DNA of 54,762 bases from a bacterium (GCA_040753085.1 JBFMHI010000006.1:1-54762); one strand, 5' to 3'; positions 31,527 to 42,047 are shown, numbered from the stretch's first letter. Numbers and translations are program-made. Notes: generated from the letters alone by a model not told the origin.

Positions 31527-34500
31527 CTATTTTACTACAATCATCTTTCTGGTAGCCTCGAAGGAACCGGCCTTGAGCTGGTAGAAGTAGATACCGCTGG
31601 CTACTTCCTGACCGCTGTTATCTTTGCCATCCCAGTAAGCAGCCCGGTCTTTAGAGATATAGCTTCCGGCTGTAAGCACACCTAAGTCCAGGCTCCGAAC
31701 CAACCGGCCAGAGAGGTCAAAGATGTTGACCGTTACCCCGGCCTCCTGGCTCAGACTGAAGGGCAGGAAGGTCTCCGGATTCATCGGGTTAGGATAGTTC
31801 TGACCCAGCATGGTCTTAGTCGGTACCATCGCCCCCATACCCAGGCTGATATAATCCGCCAGGACTTGCTTCAGTTCGCTGTTGCCATCTCCCAGGGCTT
31901 CGTACATATCCCGGAAGGCCTCTAAATAGGCGGCGTAATCTATTCTTTCTTCTGAAGCCGCCGCTATCGGCGCCGCCGTGATTACGGTATGGCTCTGGTG
32001 CCAGTTGAGACCCACCGAGAGCACGTCTTTGGCATCCACTACGCCGTCACCATTGGCATCGGCATAAGTGGCCGCTACCGTAGACCAGCCGATCATTGAC
32101 TGGCCAATCCACTGGGTGGTGGCGCTGGCTCTCGGTTTGCCCGACACCTTCCAATACATGCCTATCGGCAGGATGTCCTTGGCATCCACATAACCATCGT
32201 TGTTGGTATCACCAGGCCAGATAACCAGGTTGTAGATGTTGCCTGCAATGACCCTGATCTGGGCCGAGGTCATCTTCACGCCTACGGGTTCATTGGCGCT
32301 GTTTCTGACTTCTACATCAGAGAAGCTCAGGTCGATCAGGTCGCCCACCTGACAGGCCGGCTCTTCAGCCAGCTTGAAGGTTATCTTCACCAGGGCCTCG
32401 CTCTCATCATAACCTGTCACGCCTGTGCCGTGTATCCCTTTCTTGCGGCTGATACCGATCTCGATCTTGCCGGCCGCCTCGTCTACCTTGGCCACATCTT
32501 CGTGATTCTCAATCAAGACCAGCTTGTTCGGATCAGAATCGAGGTATTTGCCAGGCGTAGCCGACACGTAATCCAGGATGTCTGACCGGGTGAAGTTCAG
32601 GGTAAAGGCCACACCGTAAATATCTTTGCCCTTATGGAAGTCATCGCCCACATATACGTTAAGCTCAAAGGTCTGGCCAGGACGCTGCTCATAGACCTCC
32701 TTACCCAGTCTAAGCTTCACTTGGGTAGTAGAGGAGACCACGTGGATAGTGACTGCATCAGGATGCGAGGTCCTCCCGCTGGGATCAATCACCACCAGTT
32801 GGAAGGTATAATCACCTACATAGTTGGGCACAAAGGTCGGATGCTCCACCTGGTCAAGGATAACCGTCTCCGGACCGGCTGTCTGGGTCCAGACATAGGC
32901 CAGGACATCGTTCTTATCCAGGTCATAGCTCTTGGAGCCGTCCAGGATGACCGTGGTGTTGGCCTCCACCGTCATGTCGGCTCCGGCCTCGGCTATCGGC
33001 GTATGTCCCTCTTTGCTCCAGGGCTTGTAGTCAACATAGTCGCTTACCCTATCTCCCAGACCATTGAGGTTGTAATAAGGTCTGGTCTTGGATTTATCCG
33101 CCGGACCAGTGGCGTCTCCCCACCAGTTATATTTGGCGTTGATCAGCACATCTTCATCCGAGTTGTAAACGGCGTAGTTGGCATTACTCAGGAACTCATT
33201 CATATCTTCTTCACTCCCGCCGATAAGAGGATTGGAACCGGTGCTGGTGTAAATGCCGTATTCGGCGTTTTCCGTGAAGACTGATTGGGTAATAGCCGGC
33301 GAGGCGCCCAGGGTGCATTTTACGCCAATGCCGTTCCAGATGAAATTGGCCCGCTTGATACTCGGCGCATTAGCCGCACAGTCAACCCCGACCGCCGCAT
33401 ACTTAATCACTACCTCCTCCAGCTCGCCGCTGGTGGTAGCGTCGTTAAAGGCGATGCCGCCCCAGTCACCGATCGTGGCTTCCATATAATCCTCATCAGC
33501 GTTAGTGTCTCCGCCATAGTTGTCATCCCGGTAAGAGGTGAAGATGATCTGCCCCTGGCCGGTGGTGCCGACCGCCCTGATCCTAGCATTATCATTCAGG
33601 TAAATAGAACCCCTCACCTTGATGGTAACACCGGGGTCAATGGCCCAGAAGGCGCCGTTGGTTACGGTCAGTCCATCAGGGATATAGAAAGGAGCATCTG
33701 TTTCATGCCAGGTAACCGACGGCGTCCCCTGAGCGCTCGGGGCTAAAGCCGGGCCGGCTTCCACTACTTCAGCTTCAACCGCCGGCCTAGTAATATCGCC
33801 GCAGACCTTAATGGCATCATACTGATTGCCGAAGATCTCGTTGTCCGTAATCAGATAGGCATTATTGGCCGTAATGCCGATGGCATAGTTGCGATTGTAG
33901 TTAATCAGGTTATGCCTGATAATCGGCTCGGCTTCCTCCCAACAGAAGGTGGCAATAGTCCCGGCTATGTGGCCCGTCGGATCATCGGTGTAGGTGAAGT
34001 CATCGTCCGGGGAGTAGGAATCATTGTAAGTCAGATGGTTCCACTCGATCAGCGGATCAGAGTTATTTCTCACCGCAATAGCCCGGTAGGTGTTGTAAGC
34101 GATCTTGTTGCTGGTGATGGTCGGTGAGGCATTGTGCAGCTCTACCCCATCCTCAGAGTAGAGGATGATAGACCGGTTGATGAGGGAATCATCTCGGGAT
34201 TGATCCCTAAAGAGGATGCCCTGCCAATCGCCGTCATCGGCTACCCTGGCCTCGGATTGACCATCGCAGTTGGTGTTTCCGCCAAAGTCATCGTCAAAAT
34301 AGGAAGTGAAGACGATGAAGTTTTCGCTCCAGTCGGAGGGGCGGATGGTCCGCTCAAAGGGCGGGCAGCAGTTCTGGCCCGGCTCAATGATGTCAAAGGC
34401 ATGCAGGTCGCCGCCCGGATCGCCGTCGGCAATCAGTCTGCCTCTGATCTCCAGACCGGCCCCTTCGGACTTGGGCTTGGTCTCATCGAACTTGATGACG

Positions 34501-37500
34501 TTACCAGGCATAATGGTCAGGGTGACGTCTTCCTCTACGATAACCCGCTGGACAAAATAGGGCACTAAGTCATTATAGTTCCAACTGGTGCCAGCCACGG
34601 CGTAGTTGGCATACCAGACCGTATCCGTGCAGTGGTTGGTGGCATCGATCCAGATGGCATTATGGTTGTTGCCCTTGATCAGGTTGTCCTTGATGATGTA
34701 ACCGCCCACACAATCTCCCAGTCGGTTCTGTCCTTTGATGATGGCCCAGCCGTCATTGTCCTGGATGAGGTTGTCGGTGATGGTCTCAGAGGCGGTGGCG
34801 GTGGAGTAGATACCGCCGCCGGCTCCATCCACATCAGTCGGCCTAACTCCATTGTCGTGTATATCACAGTTGGTCACCACTAAGTCGGTGTGGTTGCCCA
34901 CGTAGTAGTTGCCCTCATTGAGGATGCCCCAACGGCCGTTGCGAGCAAATTCGCAGTTGTCAATGGTGATGCGGCCGTCATCCAGCTTGAAGTCGGCCCC
35001 GTCCAACCGGTTGTCGGTGAATTCTGAATTAGTCAAGGTCGGATTCATGGCCGGCTCAGGATCATTGGTCATATCGGCCGTCTTGTCACCGCTGTAAAGT
35101 ATGCCGTAGGCAGCCGAGTTAGTGCTCCTGATATGGTCGATGACCACATCACTGCCGTAGACCTCGATGTTGCCCCGGTGATACTCGCCCAGGCCGTCAG
35201 CATACCAGCCGCCGTAGCGGATATCCGCATAGCTTATGATGGAGCCCTCCGAGGTCTCTTCAAATTTGATCCGCTGCCAATCACCGGCCTGCGGGTAATA
35301 GACCTGGCCGTCTGGTCTGGTCCAGGTGCTGAAGGTGATCCGCAGCTCGGGGATGGTGCCTTCCGGAGACGGCGCCCGCCCGGCCGCTACTAAGGTTCCC
35401 TGGATGACCAGCTCAGGCGGCTGGTTAGGATCGGTCAGAGTGGAGAATGGTCGGAAGAGAACTTCTACGCCCGGCTCCACCGTCAGGGTCACGCCCGGCT
35501 GAACCTGAACCAGGTCCTCAATGATGTAAGGTGAATTGGAGAGAGACCAGACCGTATCTTCTTGATAGATGCGGTCATCATAAGGCGGCACATCGTCCAG
35601 GATGCGGTTGACATAGGTGGCTGACTTTTTGACCGACCAGGCGCCGGTGAAGGCCGACTGGTTGCCGCCGCAGTCAACGGCCGCTACTCGCCAGTAGTAG
35701 ACCTCACCCATCAGCATGGCATACTCATTGGGCAGGGTGTATTCTACCGTGGAATAACCTTGATCCAGAACCTTTACGTTTACCTCAGGCGAGGAGAAAT
35801 CAGAATCACGGTCCATCTGGAAGATATAGTAAGTCGCATCCGGCGTGGCCGTCCACTCGAAGATGGGGGTCGAATCCGTCACCGGACTGGGCGTCATATC
35901 ACCCACTACCTTACTTACCTTAGCCGGGTGGATCAGGGTCGGCGTGGCCGGCGATTTGAGGTCGACCTCAAATCGATTGGGGGTGCTCCAGTTGGTGGAA
36001 TTAGTCGCCTGATCAAAGGCCTTGACCCGCCAGTAGTAGATACCTTCAGGGAAGGCGTTCAAGCCGGCCAGGGCCCCCTCAAACCGGCCGCCAAATTGGC
36101 CATTGTAGGCCTGATAGTCGGCTTCGGTGATGTTGAATCGGCCGTTGCCATCCTGATCAATCGGCCAGCGGCTGTTGGCGATATTCTGAATGCTGGGAAC
36201 CCCGTTGGTCCGGAATTCCATCAGCGGCTCAAAGGGTAGCTCGCTGATGTTTATCTCCAGAGGATCAGTGAACTTGATGTCGTCGCTTACCTGCAGGGTG
36301 TAGACGATGGGGGCGGAAGGATCGCCCATTGGATCCCAGTCAAAGATAGGGGTGGCATCATTGACGCACTGACCGTCCGCCGGTGTGACCAGTCTCACTG
36401 ACTTGCAGCTCACAAAACAGTCGGCAATCCGAGTATCAATATGAATCTCCCAGACATCGGTCGACCAGCCGGTCTTGCAGCAGCGGTTGCCGGCCTCATC
36501 CACACCACCGACTCTCCAATAGTAAGTGCCGTCTCTTAGGGCCACGGTCGGCACATAGCTGGAGACCTTGGTCCACTCATCTACCTCGGGTGAGGCAAAG
36601 TCGATGTTGTTGTCAATCTGAATATTATAGGTGATTTTGTCTATGCTCGGCCCGGTGCCCTCATCCTCGTAGGCTGACCCCTCATCCGACCAGTCAAAGA
36701 AGGGGGTGTCATCGTTGGTATAGGTGCCGTCATCCGGTGAAACCAGGCTCGGACATGAATCTACGTGCGGATCGATCCTGATGGCCCGGATCTCTGACCA
36801 GGTGGACTCATTCTCGGCACAGTCAATGGCCGTCACCCGCCAGTAGAAGGTCTTGCCGGCCCCGATACTAGGCAGAATAGTTGGCGTAAAGGTCATACGG
36901 CCATCTAAGACCTGGAACATCTCCGGATGATAGACATCGTGAGGGTCTCTCGGATCATTGGAATATTCAATGGTCTCATCAAAGATGTCGCCATTATTGG
37001 AATGATCCGCTGTGGTCAGGTCATTATCGCTCTCGATCTGGATGAGGTAGTAAACCTTATCGCAGTAGTCTGAGTTAAGGAAGTTGCCTGACAGCTCTGA
37101 AGAGTGGTAAGTCTTGGAATCAACCACCTGCTCCCAGGTCATCGTGGGCGTAATATCATTGGTAATGTAGAAATCTTCTGGTGAGATCAGATTAGGGGCG
37201 TCCGGGGCCGTGGTGTCAATGGTGAATCTCCGGTAAGGACTGGTATGGCTCCACTCGGAGATGTTGCCGGCACAGTCCATCGCCCGCACTCGCCAATAAT
37301 AGGTTCCTTCCGGCAGGGCCGGCGTGACCGTCATTTGACTGCCGTGGATATAACCGGTCGTGCTGCCGTCTAAGGGGTTATCTCCGCCTACCAATTGTGA
37401 CTCAAAGTCGTTTATGTCCAGAATAGGTGAAGAGAAATCAGCATCATCATCGATCTGGAGCTGATACCTCAGGTCGTAAGCCTCTGGCTCATCCCAGTCT

Positions 37501-40500
37501 AAGGTGGGGGTGTCATCGTTGAAGATGATGGCGTCATCCGGTGAGGAATAGTTGGGCATATCCGGCGGCGTCAGGTCCACGGTAAAGACCATCATATTCC
37601 CGCCGTTACTTCTGTTGCCGGCATCGTCAACGGCAATGACCCGCCAGTAGTAGTGCCCCTCATTCAGCTCATAAGCCGGTGGCAGGGTATACTGGGACTC
37701 GGTCAGACCAGAGACAGAGACGTCCGGGTCGATAAAGTCCGGGTCCCCGGCATCTTTGGCCTTGACCAACTCGAAGATGTAAGATATGGTCCGCTGCTGG
37801 GTATCGGTATCCTCCCAATAGAAGGTCGGCCTGGTTCGGCTGAAGGGCCGGCTGAGTGGACCGCCGGTGCCTGAAAAGACGCTGGGTGAAATATCCGGCT
37901 CCACCGCATATCCCTCGTCCCGGTAGCTGACACAGCCAAAAGGCGATAAGAGAACCGGATCGGCTGGGGCCTCCATTTCCGGATTGAAGCTCCAGACCTG
38001 GCTGGCGCACTGGTTGCCGGCCTTATCATAGGCAGTTACCCGCCAGTAATAGATTACCCGGTTATCCAGGGCCTCTGAATCAGCCGTTTGATAGCTGGAG
38101 ACCGGCGGCGTCCCGGTGTTCCACTGATCAATAACCAGGGGAGCCGTAAAGCTTGATTCGGTATCAACCTGAATATTGTAGCTGATAATATTGGGGTCGG
38201 TCACATCAGCCCAGTCAAATAAGGGAGTCGTATCGGGCAGGGCGATCCCGTTGGATGGAGAGAGCAGCTCAGGTGTGCAGGGCGGGATGGTGTCAATGAT
38301 AAAGACCTGCGTCTTCCATGGACTGATGTTGCCGGCACAGTCCCTGGCCCGCACCCGCCACATATAGTTGCCATCGGCTAAGGCTGCCGTATAAGTCGGC
38401 TGGGTCAGCTCAGTCACGTCAACTATGGGTGAGCTCCAGCCTGTCTCCATGGGCGCAATCTGCAGGTCATAGCGAAGCTCCTCGCCGTGACTGATCACCC
38501 AGGCGTAGGTCTCAGGTGGATTGCCGTCATCGGTACTGGTAAGATATGTAGCCGCCGTAGCGCTCCAATCTACCCAGTGCGTCTGAGAAGTGGTATCCCC
38601 CTCATTCCAGATAAAGGTCGGGGTCGGATCGGCCACATAGGCGCCGTTATCCGGAGTGTCAGACAGGTCCTGGGGAGTGGTCGGCGCTTTGGTGTCCACG
38701 ATAAAGGCAAAGGAGTCAGACCAGGTATTGCCCGCATCATCGGTTACCTGCAGCTCCCACCAATAAAAATCACCGTCGGTATCCGAATCCTCCAGACAGA
38801 CCGTGGTGATAAAGCTATGCTGGGTCCCGCCGCCACCGACGTCGACCCACCCATTAGCATCACTACTAGGAAGATTAACCACATTCGTGCTATCATAGAC
38901 GCCCAGATTTCTATTGACGATTCGAACTTGATAGGTCACGGCTGGCGGCTCATCCAGACCATTGGGCCTGGCCCCGTAAGGCGGCAGGTCAACCCACTCC
39001 AGAGTCGGGGTGCAGTCATTGATATGGAACTGCCGGCTGCAGAACTCTGAGTCAGCCCCAGGATAGATCAGTCTGGCCACGGGCGCCGTGGTATCCACCG
39101 TAAAGTAACAGATTTCACTCCAGTTGCCTACCACCTCGTTACAGGAAGGATCCAGGGCCCTCACCCGCCAGAACCAGATGCCGTCCGGTAAGACGGCCCC
39201 GGTCCAGGCAGTCGTCCGGTCAGAAAGCCAAGCTACCTGATTGCCGTTAGCATCCTGACCATTAGAAAACAAAAAGCTGCTAACCTCTGAAGGCGCCGCC
39301 GCAGCATCATTACCATTTCTGATCCAGAGGTCGTACTCCACATCTTCCGAATCAGCAATCGAGAAAGACTCGTCATGATCAAGCTGGATTTCATACCACA
39401 GGTCACTGGGCTGACTCCCTGAAGGATCAGCCACCTCGGTCCAGGTGAAGGTAGGCGTACCCGTATTGATCCGGTCTCCTCCATTAGTGCCGGTGGTGGT
39501 GCACTGGCCCGGTGACTGGAGGATAGGCGCCTCAGGCGGGATACAGTCTTCCAAGTCTACGATGACCCGCCACTTGACACTCCAGTTAGTGGAGTCACTC
39601 CAGGAATGGGCGTTGACCGACATAACCCGCCACCAGTAGGTGCCTTCGGGTAGACGACCGGCGTTGAGAGCCTGGAAGAGATCAGTGGACTGTTGATCAT
39701 AGACTAAGCCCGGATAGGTGTCCCCAATGGTAAAGCACGTTATGGTGCCGGGTATCCAGGCCTGAATGAGGAGATTATTGGCGTTTAGGGCGGCTGTATC
39801 TACCCCCGACCCTTCTCTCTCATTTTCATCCTCAAAGTTATCATTATTGAACCAGCCGAACTGGAAGATGTAAGAGTCACTGGCATCGTCTCCGCCACCT
39901 GTCTGAGTAATGCCGGGTCCCCCAGCGGCTAAATCCAGCGCATTCAGCACACCCTCATAAGGAATGCCCACCCTGGCATCCCAGCAGAAGGTAGGCTGAG
40001 GTGAATTGGTAGTGAGGCCGTCGATAAGAGACCGCAGGTCCACCGGCCGGATAGTGAAGGACCAGGTGGTGCTCCAGTTGGTGTAAGGCCTCCCAGAACC
40101 ACCCGCCCCCTCATCAGAATAACCCATCACCCGCCAGTAGTAAGTTCCGTTCTTGAGGTTAAAGGAGCCGGTGTCAACGGCATAGAACCCCTGGGTGGGA
40201 TCAAGTCCCCAGATGGCCTGACTGTCGGCGGTAGTGACAATCTTCGGCCATTGTTCCGTGGAGCCATCCGGATTGAATTCTGTCCGCTCCGCAAAACCTG
40301 GATCTTTATCTATCCAAATGGCCCAACTGTCAATCACATCATTGGCGCTGCTGTCGGACAGGTTCTCGGCCGCGCCGAATACTAGGTCAGGCGTGGCGCT
40401 GTAAACATCAAACCCATTTAAAGGATACTGCAGCACCGGTGGGACTATGTCAAACCAGCCCAGGTTGCTCTTGGTGTCCTCATCCACAATGACCCGCCAG

Positions 40501-40880
40501 TAGTACCTGGTGATTTCACCTTCCGGTACACAGTCCAGGGCCAGGCTGTCGGGTATGTTAAAGGAATGTGTTACCCCCGGACCTCCAAAACCACCACCAG
40601 ACACATTTAAACCATAATCCCCTATGCTGTCAAAAAGGAGATTAACCTCGAATTCTAACGGATAAAGAAAGTCATTCCGCTCATCGACCTGGACAATAAA
40701 CTGTTGAGCCGTATCAGGCCCGTTCCAGTACCAGGTCAAAGATGGGGTAGCGTCCCAGGTGTCAATCCCGTTAATGGGACTGGTCAAGGACAGGGCATAC
40801 CCCGTGCCCACCATGGCTGTCCCCAACACAGCCAGGGTGGCTAACACTACCATCACCATTTTTAGTACATCTTTCTTCAT
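31527..40880 (-). CDS. Giant secreted protein: ~13 FnIII/Ig-like repeats, beta-helix, PKD, cohesin-like, dockerin, FlgD-like end
   Basis: A 3117-residue exported protein (signal peptide MKKDVLKMVMVVLATLAVLG). Residues ~35-1740 are about thirteen FnIII/Ig-like repeats, each with a YYWRV (variants WWRV, FWRV, MWRV) strand followed by a D-x-AGN-x-S turn. Residues ~1755-2600 are two runs of right-handed beta-helix (SPYIIEDLVQVQPGVTL), ~2630-2715 a PKD domain (PIAEAGADMTVEANTTVILD), ~2718-2880 a cohesin-like domain, ~2885-2950 two dockerin calcium loops (DTNNDGYVDAKDI, DANGDGVVDAKDV), and from ~3020 a FlgD-like terminal module (QNYPNPMNPETFLPF ... RKMIVVK). GGGAGG lies before the ATG. The domain order from beta-helix to C-terminus equals that of the 1423-residue protein. 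Likely a surface fibre or adhesin; no enzymatic domain seen. Confidence 0.87.
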   Translation of the reverse strand: MKKDVLKMVMVVLATLAVLGTAMVGTGYALSLTSPINGIDTWDATPSLTWYWNGPDTAQQFIVQVDERNDFLYPLEFEVNLLFDSIGDYGLNVSGGGFGGPGVTHSFNIPDSLALDCVPEGEITRYYWRVIVDEDTKSNLGWFDIVPPVLQYPLNGFDVYSATPDLVFGAAENLSDSSANDVIDSWAIWIDKDPGFAERTEFNPDGSTEQWPKIVTTADSQAIWGLDPTQGFYAVDTGSFNLKNGTYYWRVMGYSDEGAGGSGRPYTNWSTTWSFTIRPVDLRSLIDGLTTNSPQPTFCWDARVGIPYEGVLNALDLAAGGPGITQTGGGDDASDSYIFQFGWFNNDNFEDENEREGSGVDTAALNANNLLIQAWIPGTITCFTIGDTYPGLVYDQQSTDLFQALNAGRLPEGTYWWRVMSVNAHSWSDSTNWSVKWRVIVDLEDCIPPEAPILQSPGQCTTTGTNGGDRINTGTPTFTWTEVADPSGSQPSDLWYEIQLDHDESFSIADSEDVEYDLWIRNGNDAAAAPSEVSSFLFSNGQDANGNQVAWLSDRTTAWTGAVLPDGIWFWRVRALDPSCNEVVGNWSEICYFTVDTTAPVARLIYPGADSEFCSRQFHINDCTPTLEWVDLPPYGARPNGLDEPPAVTYQVRIVNRNLGVYDSTNVVNLPSSDANGWVDVGGGGTQHSFITTVCLEDSDTDGDFYWWELQVTDDAGNTWSDSFAFIVDTKAPTTPQDLSDTPDNGAYVADPTPTFIWNEGDTTSQTHWVDWSATAATYLTSTDDGNPPETYAWVISHGEELRYDLQIAPMETGWSSPIVDVTELTQPTYTAALADGNYMWRVRARDCAGNISPWKTQVFIIDTIPPCTPELLSPSNGIALPDTTPLFDWADVTDPNIISYNIQVDTESSFTAPLVIDQWNTGTPPVSSYQTADSEALDNRVIYYWRVTAYDKAGNQCASQVWSFNPEMEAPADPVLLSPFGCVSYRDEGYAVEPDISPSVFSGTGGPLSRPFSRTRPTFYWEDTDTQQRTISYIFELVKAKDAGDPDFIDPDVSVSGLTESQYTLPPAYELNEGHYYWRVIAVDDAGNRSNGGNMMVFTVDLTPPDMPNYSSPDDAIIFNDDTPTLDWDEPEAYDLRYQLQIDDDADFSSPILDINDFESQLVGGDNPLDGSTTGYIHGSQMTVTPALPEGTYYWRVRAMDCAGNISEWSHTSPYRRFTIDTTAPDAPNLISPEDFYITNDITPTMTWEQVVDSKTYHSSELSGNFLNSDYCDKVYYLIQIESDNDLTTADHSNNGDIFDETIEYSNDPRDPHDVYHPEMFQVLDGRMTFTPTILPSIGAGKTFYWRVTAIDCAENESTWSEIRAIRIDPHVDSCPSLVSPDDGTYTNDDTPFFDWSDEGSAYEDEGTGPSIDKITYNIQIDNNIDFASPEVDEWTKVSSYVPTVALRDGTYYWRVGGVDEAGNRCCKTGWSTDVWEIHIDTRIADCFVSCKSVRLVTPADGQCVNDATPIFDWDPMGDPSAPIVYTLQVSDDIKFTDPLEINISELPFEPLMEFRTNGVPSIQNIANSRWPIDQDGNGRFNITEADYQAYNGQFGGRFEGALAGLNAFPEGIYYWRVKAFDQATNSTNWSTPNRFEVDLKSPATPTLIHPAKVSKVVGDMTPSPVTDSTPIFEWTATPDATYYIFQMDRDSDFSSPEVNVKVLDQGYSTVEYTLPNEYAMLMGEVYYWRVAAVDCGGNQSAFTGAWSVKKSATYVNRILDDVPPYDDRIYQEDTVWSLSNSPYIIEDLVQVQPGVTLTVEPGVEVLFRPFSTLTDPNQPPELVIQGTLVAAGRAPSPEGTIPELRITFSTWTRPDGQVYYPQAGDWQRIKFEETSEGSIISYADIRYGGWYADGLGEYHRGNIEVYGSDVVIDHIRSTNSAAYGILYSGDKTADMTNDPEPAMNPTLTNSEFTDNRLDGADFKLDDGRITIDNCEFARNGRWGILNEGNYYVGNHTDLVVTNCDIHDNGVRPTDVDGAGGGIYSTATASETITDNLIQDNDGWAIIKGQNRLGDCVGGYIIKDNLIKGNNHNAIWIDATNHCTDTVWYANYAVAGTSWNYNDLVPYFVQRVIVEEDVTLTIMPGNVIKFDETKPKSEGAGLEIRGRLIADGDPGGDLHAFDIIEPGQNCCPPFERTIRPSDWSENFIVFTSYFDDDFGGNTNCDGQSEARVADDGDWQGILFRDQSRDDSLINRSIILYSEDGVELHNASPTITSNKIAYNTYRAIAVRNNSDPLIEWNHLTYNDSYSPDDDFTYTDDPTGHIAGTIATFCWEEAEPIIRHNLINYNRNYAIGITANNAYLITDNEIFGNQYDAIKVCGDITRPAVEAEVVEAGPALAPSAQGTPSVTWHETDAPFYIPDGLTVTNGAFWAIDPGVTIKVRGSIYLNDNARIRAVGTTGQGQIIFTSYRDDNYGGDTNADEDYMEATIGDWGGIAFNDATTSGELEEVVIKYAAVGVDCAANAPSIKRANFIWNGIGVKCTLGASPAITQSVFTENAEYGIYTSTGSNPLIGGSEEDMNEFLSNANYAVYNSDEDVLINAKYNWWGDATGPADKSKTRPYYNLNGLGDRVSDYVDYKPWSKEGHTPIAEAGADMTVEANTTVILDGSKSYDLDKNDVLAYVWTQTAGPETVILDQVEHPTFVPNYVGDYTFQLVVIDPSGRTSHPDAVTIHVVSSTTQVKLRLGKEVYEQRPGQTFELNVYVGDDFHKGKDIYGVAFTLNFTRSDILDYVSATPGKYLDSDPNKLVLIENHEDVAKVDEAAGKIEIGISRKKGIHGTGVTGYDESEALVKITFKLAEEPACQVGDLIDLSFSDVEVRNSANEPVGVKMTSAQIRVIAGNIYNLVIWPGDTNNDGYVDAKDILPIGMYWKVSGKPRASATTQWIGQSMIGWSTVAATYADANGDGVVDAKDVLSVGLNWHQSHTVITAAPIAAASEERIDYAAYLEAFRDMYEALGDGNSELKQVLADYISLGMGAMVPTKTMLGQNYPNPMNPETFLPFSLSQEAGVTVNIFDLSGRLVRSLDLGVLTAGSYISKDRAAYWDGKDNSGQEVASGIYFYQLKAGSFEATRKMIVVK

Positions 40881-40993
40881 TTAAATAACCTCCCTGTATT
40901 TAGGATTTGTTTCCCCTCCCGGAAAAAAATATATAAACTACTCAGGTCAAAGAGAACGCGCGGTCATTCCCTTACCTTTACGTAGTTTAAATA

Positions 40994-41177
40994 GTAACTA
41001 CTCAGCCTCTATATAGTAGCCTTACCTAGCGAAACCACAACATATTGTGTTTAGGTGTTTAAAAGTTAGCTAAAATTCCTAAAAAACGGCTTTCTATGCA
41101 ACCTATAAAAGGAGACGAACCACAATATATTGTGTTCTGTAAGCTTCAAAATCAATATGTGGTGGCTGAGTAGTTAC
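40994..41177. mobile_element. Palindromic element upstream of the giant gene
   Basis: The ends GTAACTACTCAGCCTC and GGTGGCTGAGTAGTTAC are inverted. Unlike other copies, the core is A/T-rich unique sequence carrying two near-identical 20-bp words centred on CACAAYATATTGTG. Confidence 0.72.
41036..41134. promoter_or_regulatory. Pair of operator-like palindromes
   Basis: CACAACATATTGTG (41036-41049, one mismatch) and the perfect palindrome CACAATATATTGTG (41121-41134) share the flanks AAC...TTT/C and are 85 bp apart, close to eight helical turns. They lie 150-250 bp upstream of the giant gene. They could bind a dimeric regulator or simply be part of the repeat element around them. Confidence 0.4.
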
Positions 41178-41185
41178 TTTAAATA

Positions 41186-41320
41186 TATTGTTCAGCCACA
41201 AAGCCACTAAGGCACAAAGACACAACCTCGATCCTCGATTCTGGATGCTCGATCCTGGATACTGAATCCTTTACCAGCATCGAGGATCGAGCATCCAGCA
41301 TCATGTGCTGAACGGTTCCA
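41186..41320. repeat. Degenerate palindromic element with CTCGATC/CTGGATG 7-bp words
   Basis: TTGTTCAGCCACAAAGCCAC on the left and TGTGCTGAACGGTT on the right enclose CTCGATC, CTCGATT, CTGGATG words and their inverse (ATCGAGG, ATCGAGC, ATCCAGC). A further right-half copy (GGTGGCTGAACGGTTAC) ends at 41446. Confidence 0.75.
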
Positions 41321-41583
41321 TACTTTTAATAATAAGTAGCACATTAAAATTGATTAAAAAACCAGCCTCCTTTTTACCACGAAAACACAAAGAGACTAAA
41401 TTCATCAATAATTTCCCCTTCGTGCCTTGGTGGCTGAACGGTTACGATAATTATTAATTATTGGGGGTAGGGAGTAGAGAGACGAACGGGATGGGTCTTA
41501 TTGCCGCATATCTACCGACTCTCTCTGCTCCCTAAGATTAAAGAGTTATAGTATTGCCCCCCCAACATTTGCCTTCTCCGCCA

Positions 41584-41679
41584 GTAGGGGTGAAAAATTT
41601 TTCGCCCCTACGCTGGTTACCAGGTGTATAGGAGCTTAGTGTCTGGTGACCTCTTGTTCCGACTACCAGACACCAGACC
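41584..41679. repeat. Direct repeat, copy 2
   Basis: A 96-bp copy of 31282-31379 in the same orientation (GTAGGGGTGAAAAATTTTTC, TTAGTGTCTGGTGACC, CAGACACCAGACC). The two copies bracket the giant gene, 10.3 kb apart. Confidence 0.82.
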
Positions 41680-41690
41680 ACCCAAATAAA

Positions 41691-41734
41691 AAAAGACCTA
41701 TCACCCAGGGGAATGCCCTGATAATAGGTCTTTT
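41691..41734 (-). terminator. Terminator-like hairpin 1 upstream of the giant gene
   Basis: On the minus strand AAAAGACCTAT pairs with ATAGGTCTTTT, enclosing a second small stem (CAGGG/CCCTG), and a run of seven T follows. It shares the words GACCTATTATCAG and ACCAAGGAWGGT (upstream, at ~41855) with hairpin 2, so the region looks duplicated. Confidence 0.7.
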
Positions 41735-42047
41735 CACGCCGTCTCATTAACTTGCAGCACATATTGAAAAAGAGAAGCTGCCTTATTCTCTTCTCCTTAG
41801 GCTGTACTGAAGTCTTAGTTGGTTACTTTCAAAGTAACTAACTTCGGGCAACCATCCTTGGTGATTTGATATGATATTACTTTGTTTAAGCTGTTTTTTG
41901 GCTTTATTGAATTAGCGTCTTGTAAAAGGATCTGGATTTTTAGGCTCTACTAATTTTTTAGAGGAAATTTATCTTCTCATGCTTAATTCTCTATGCTAAA
42001 CTAATTCTTTGCTAAGGGGGGTAGAGAAACTCTACCCAAACAAAAAA

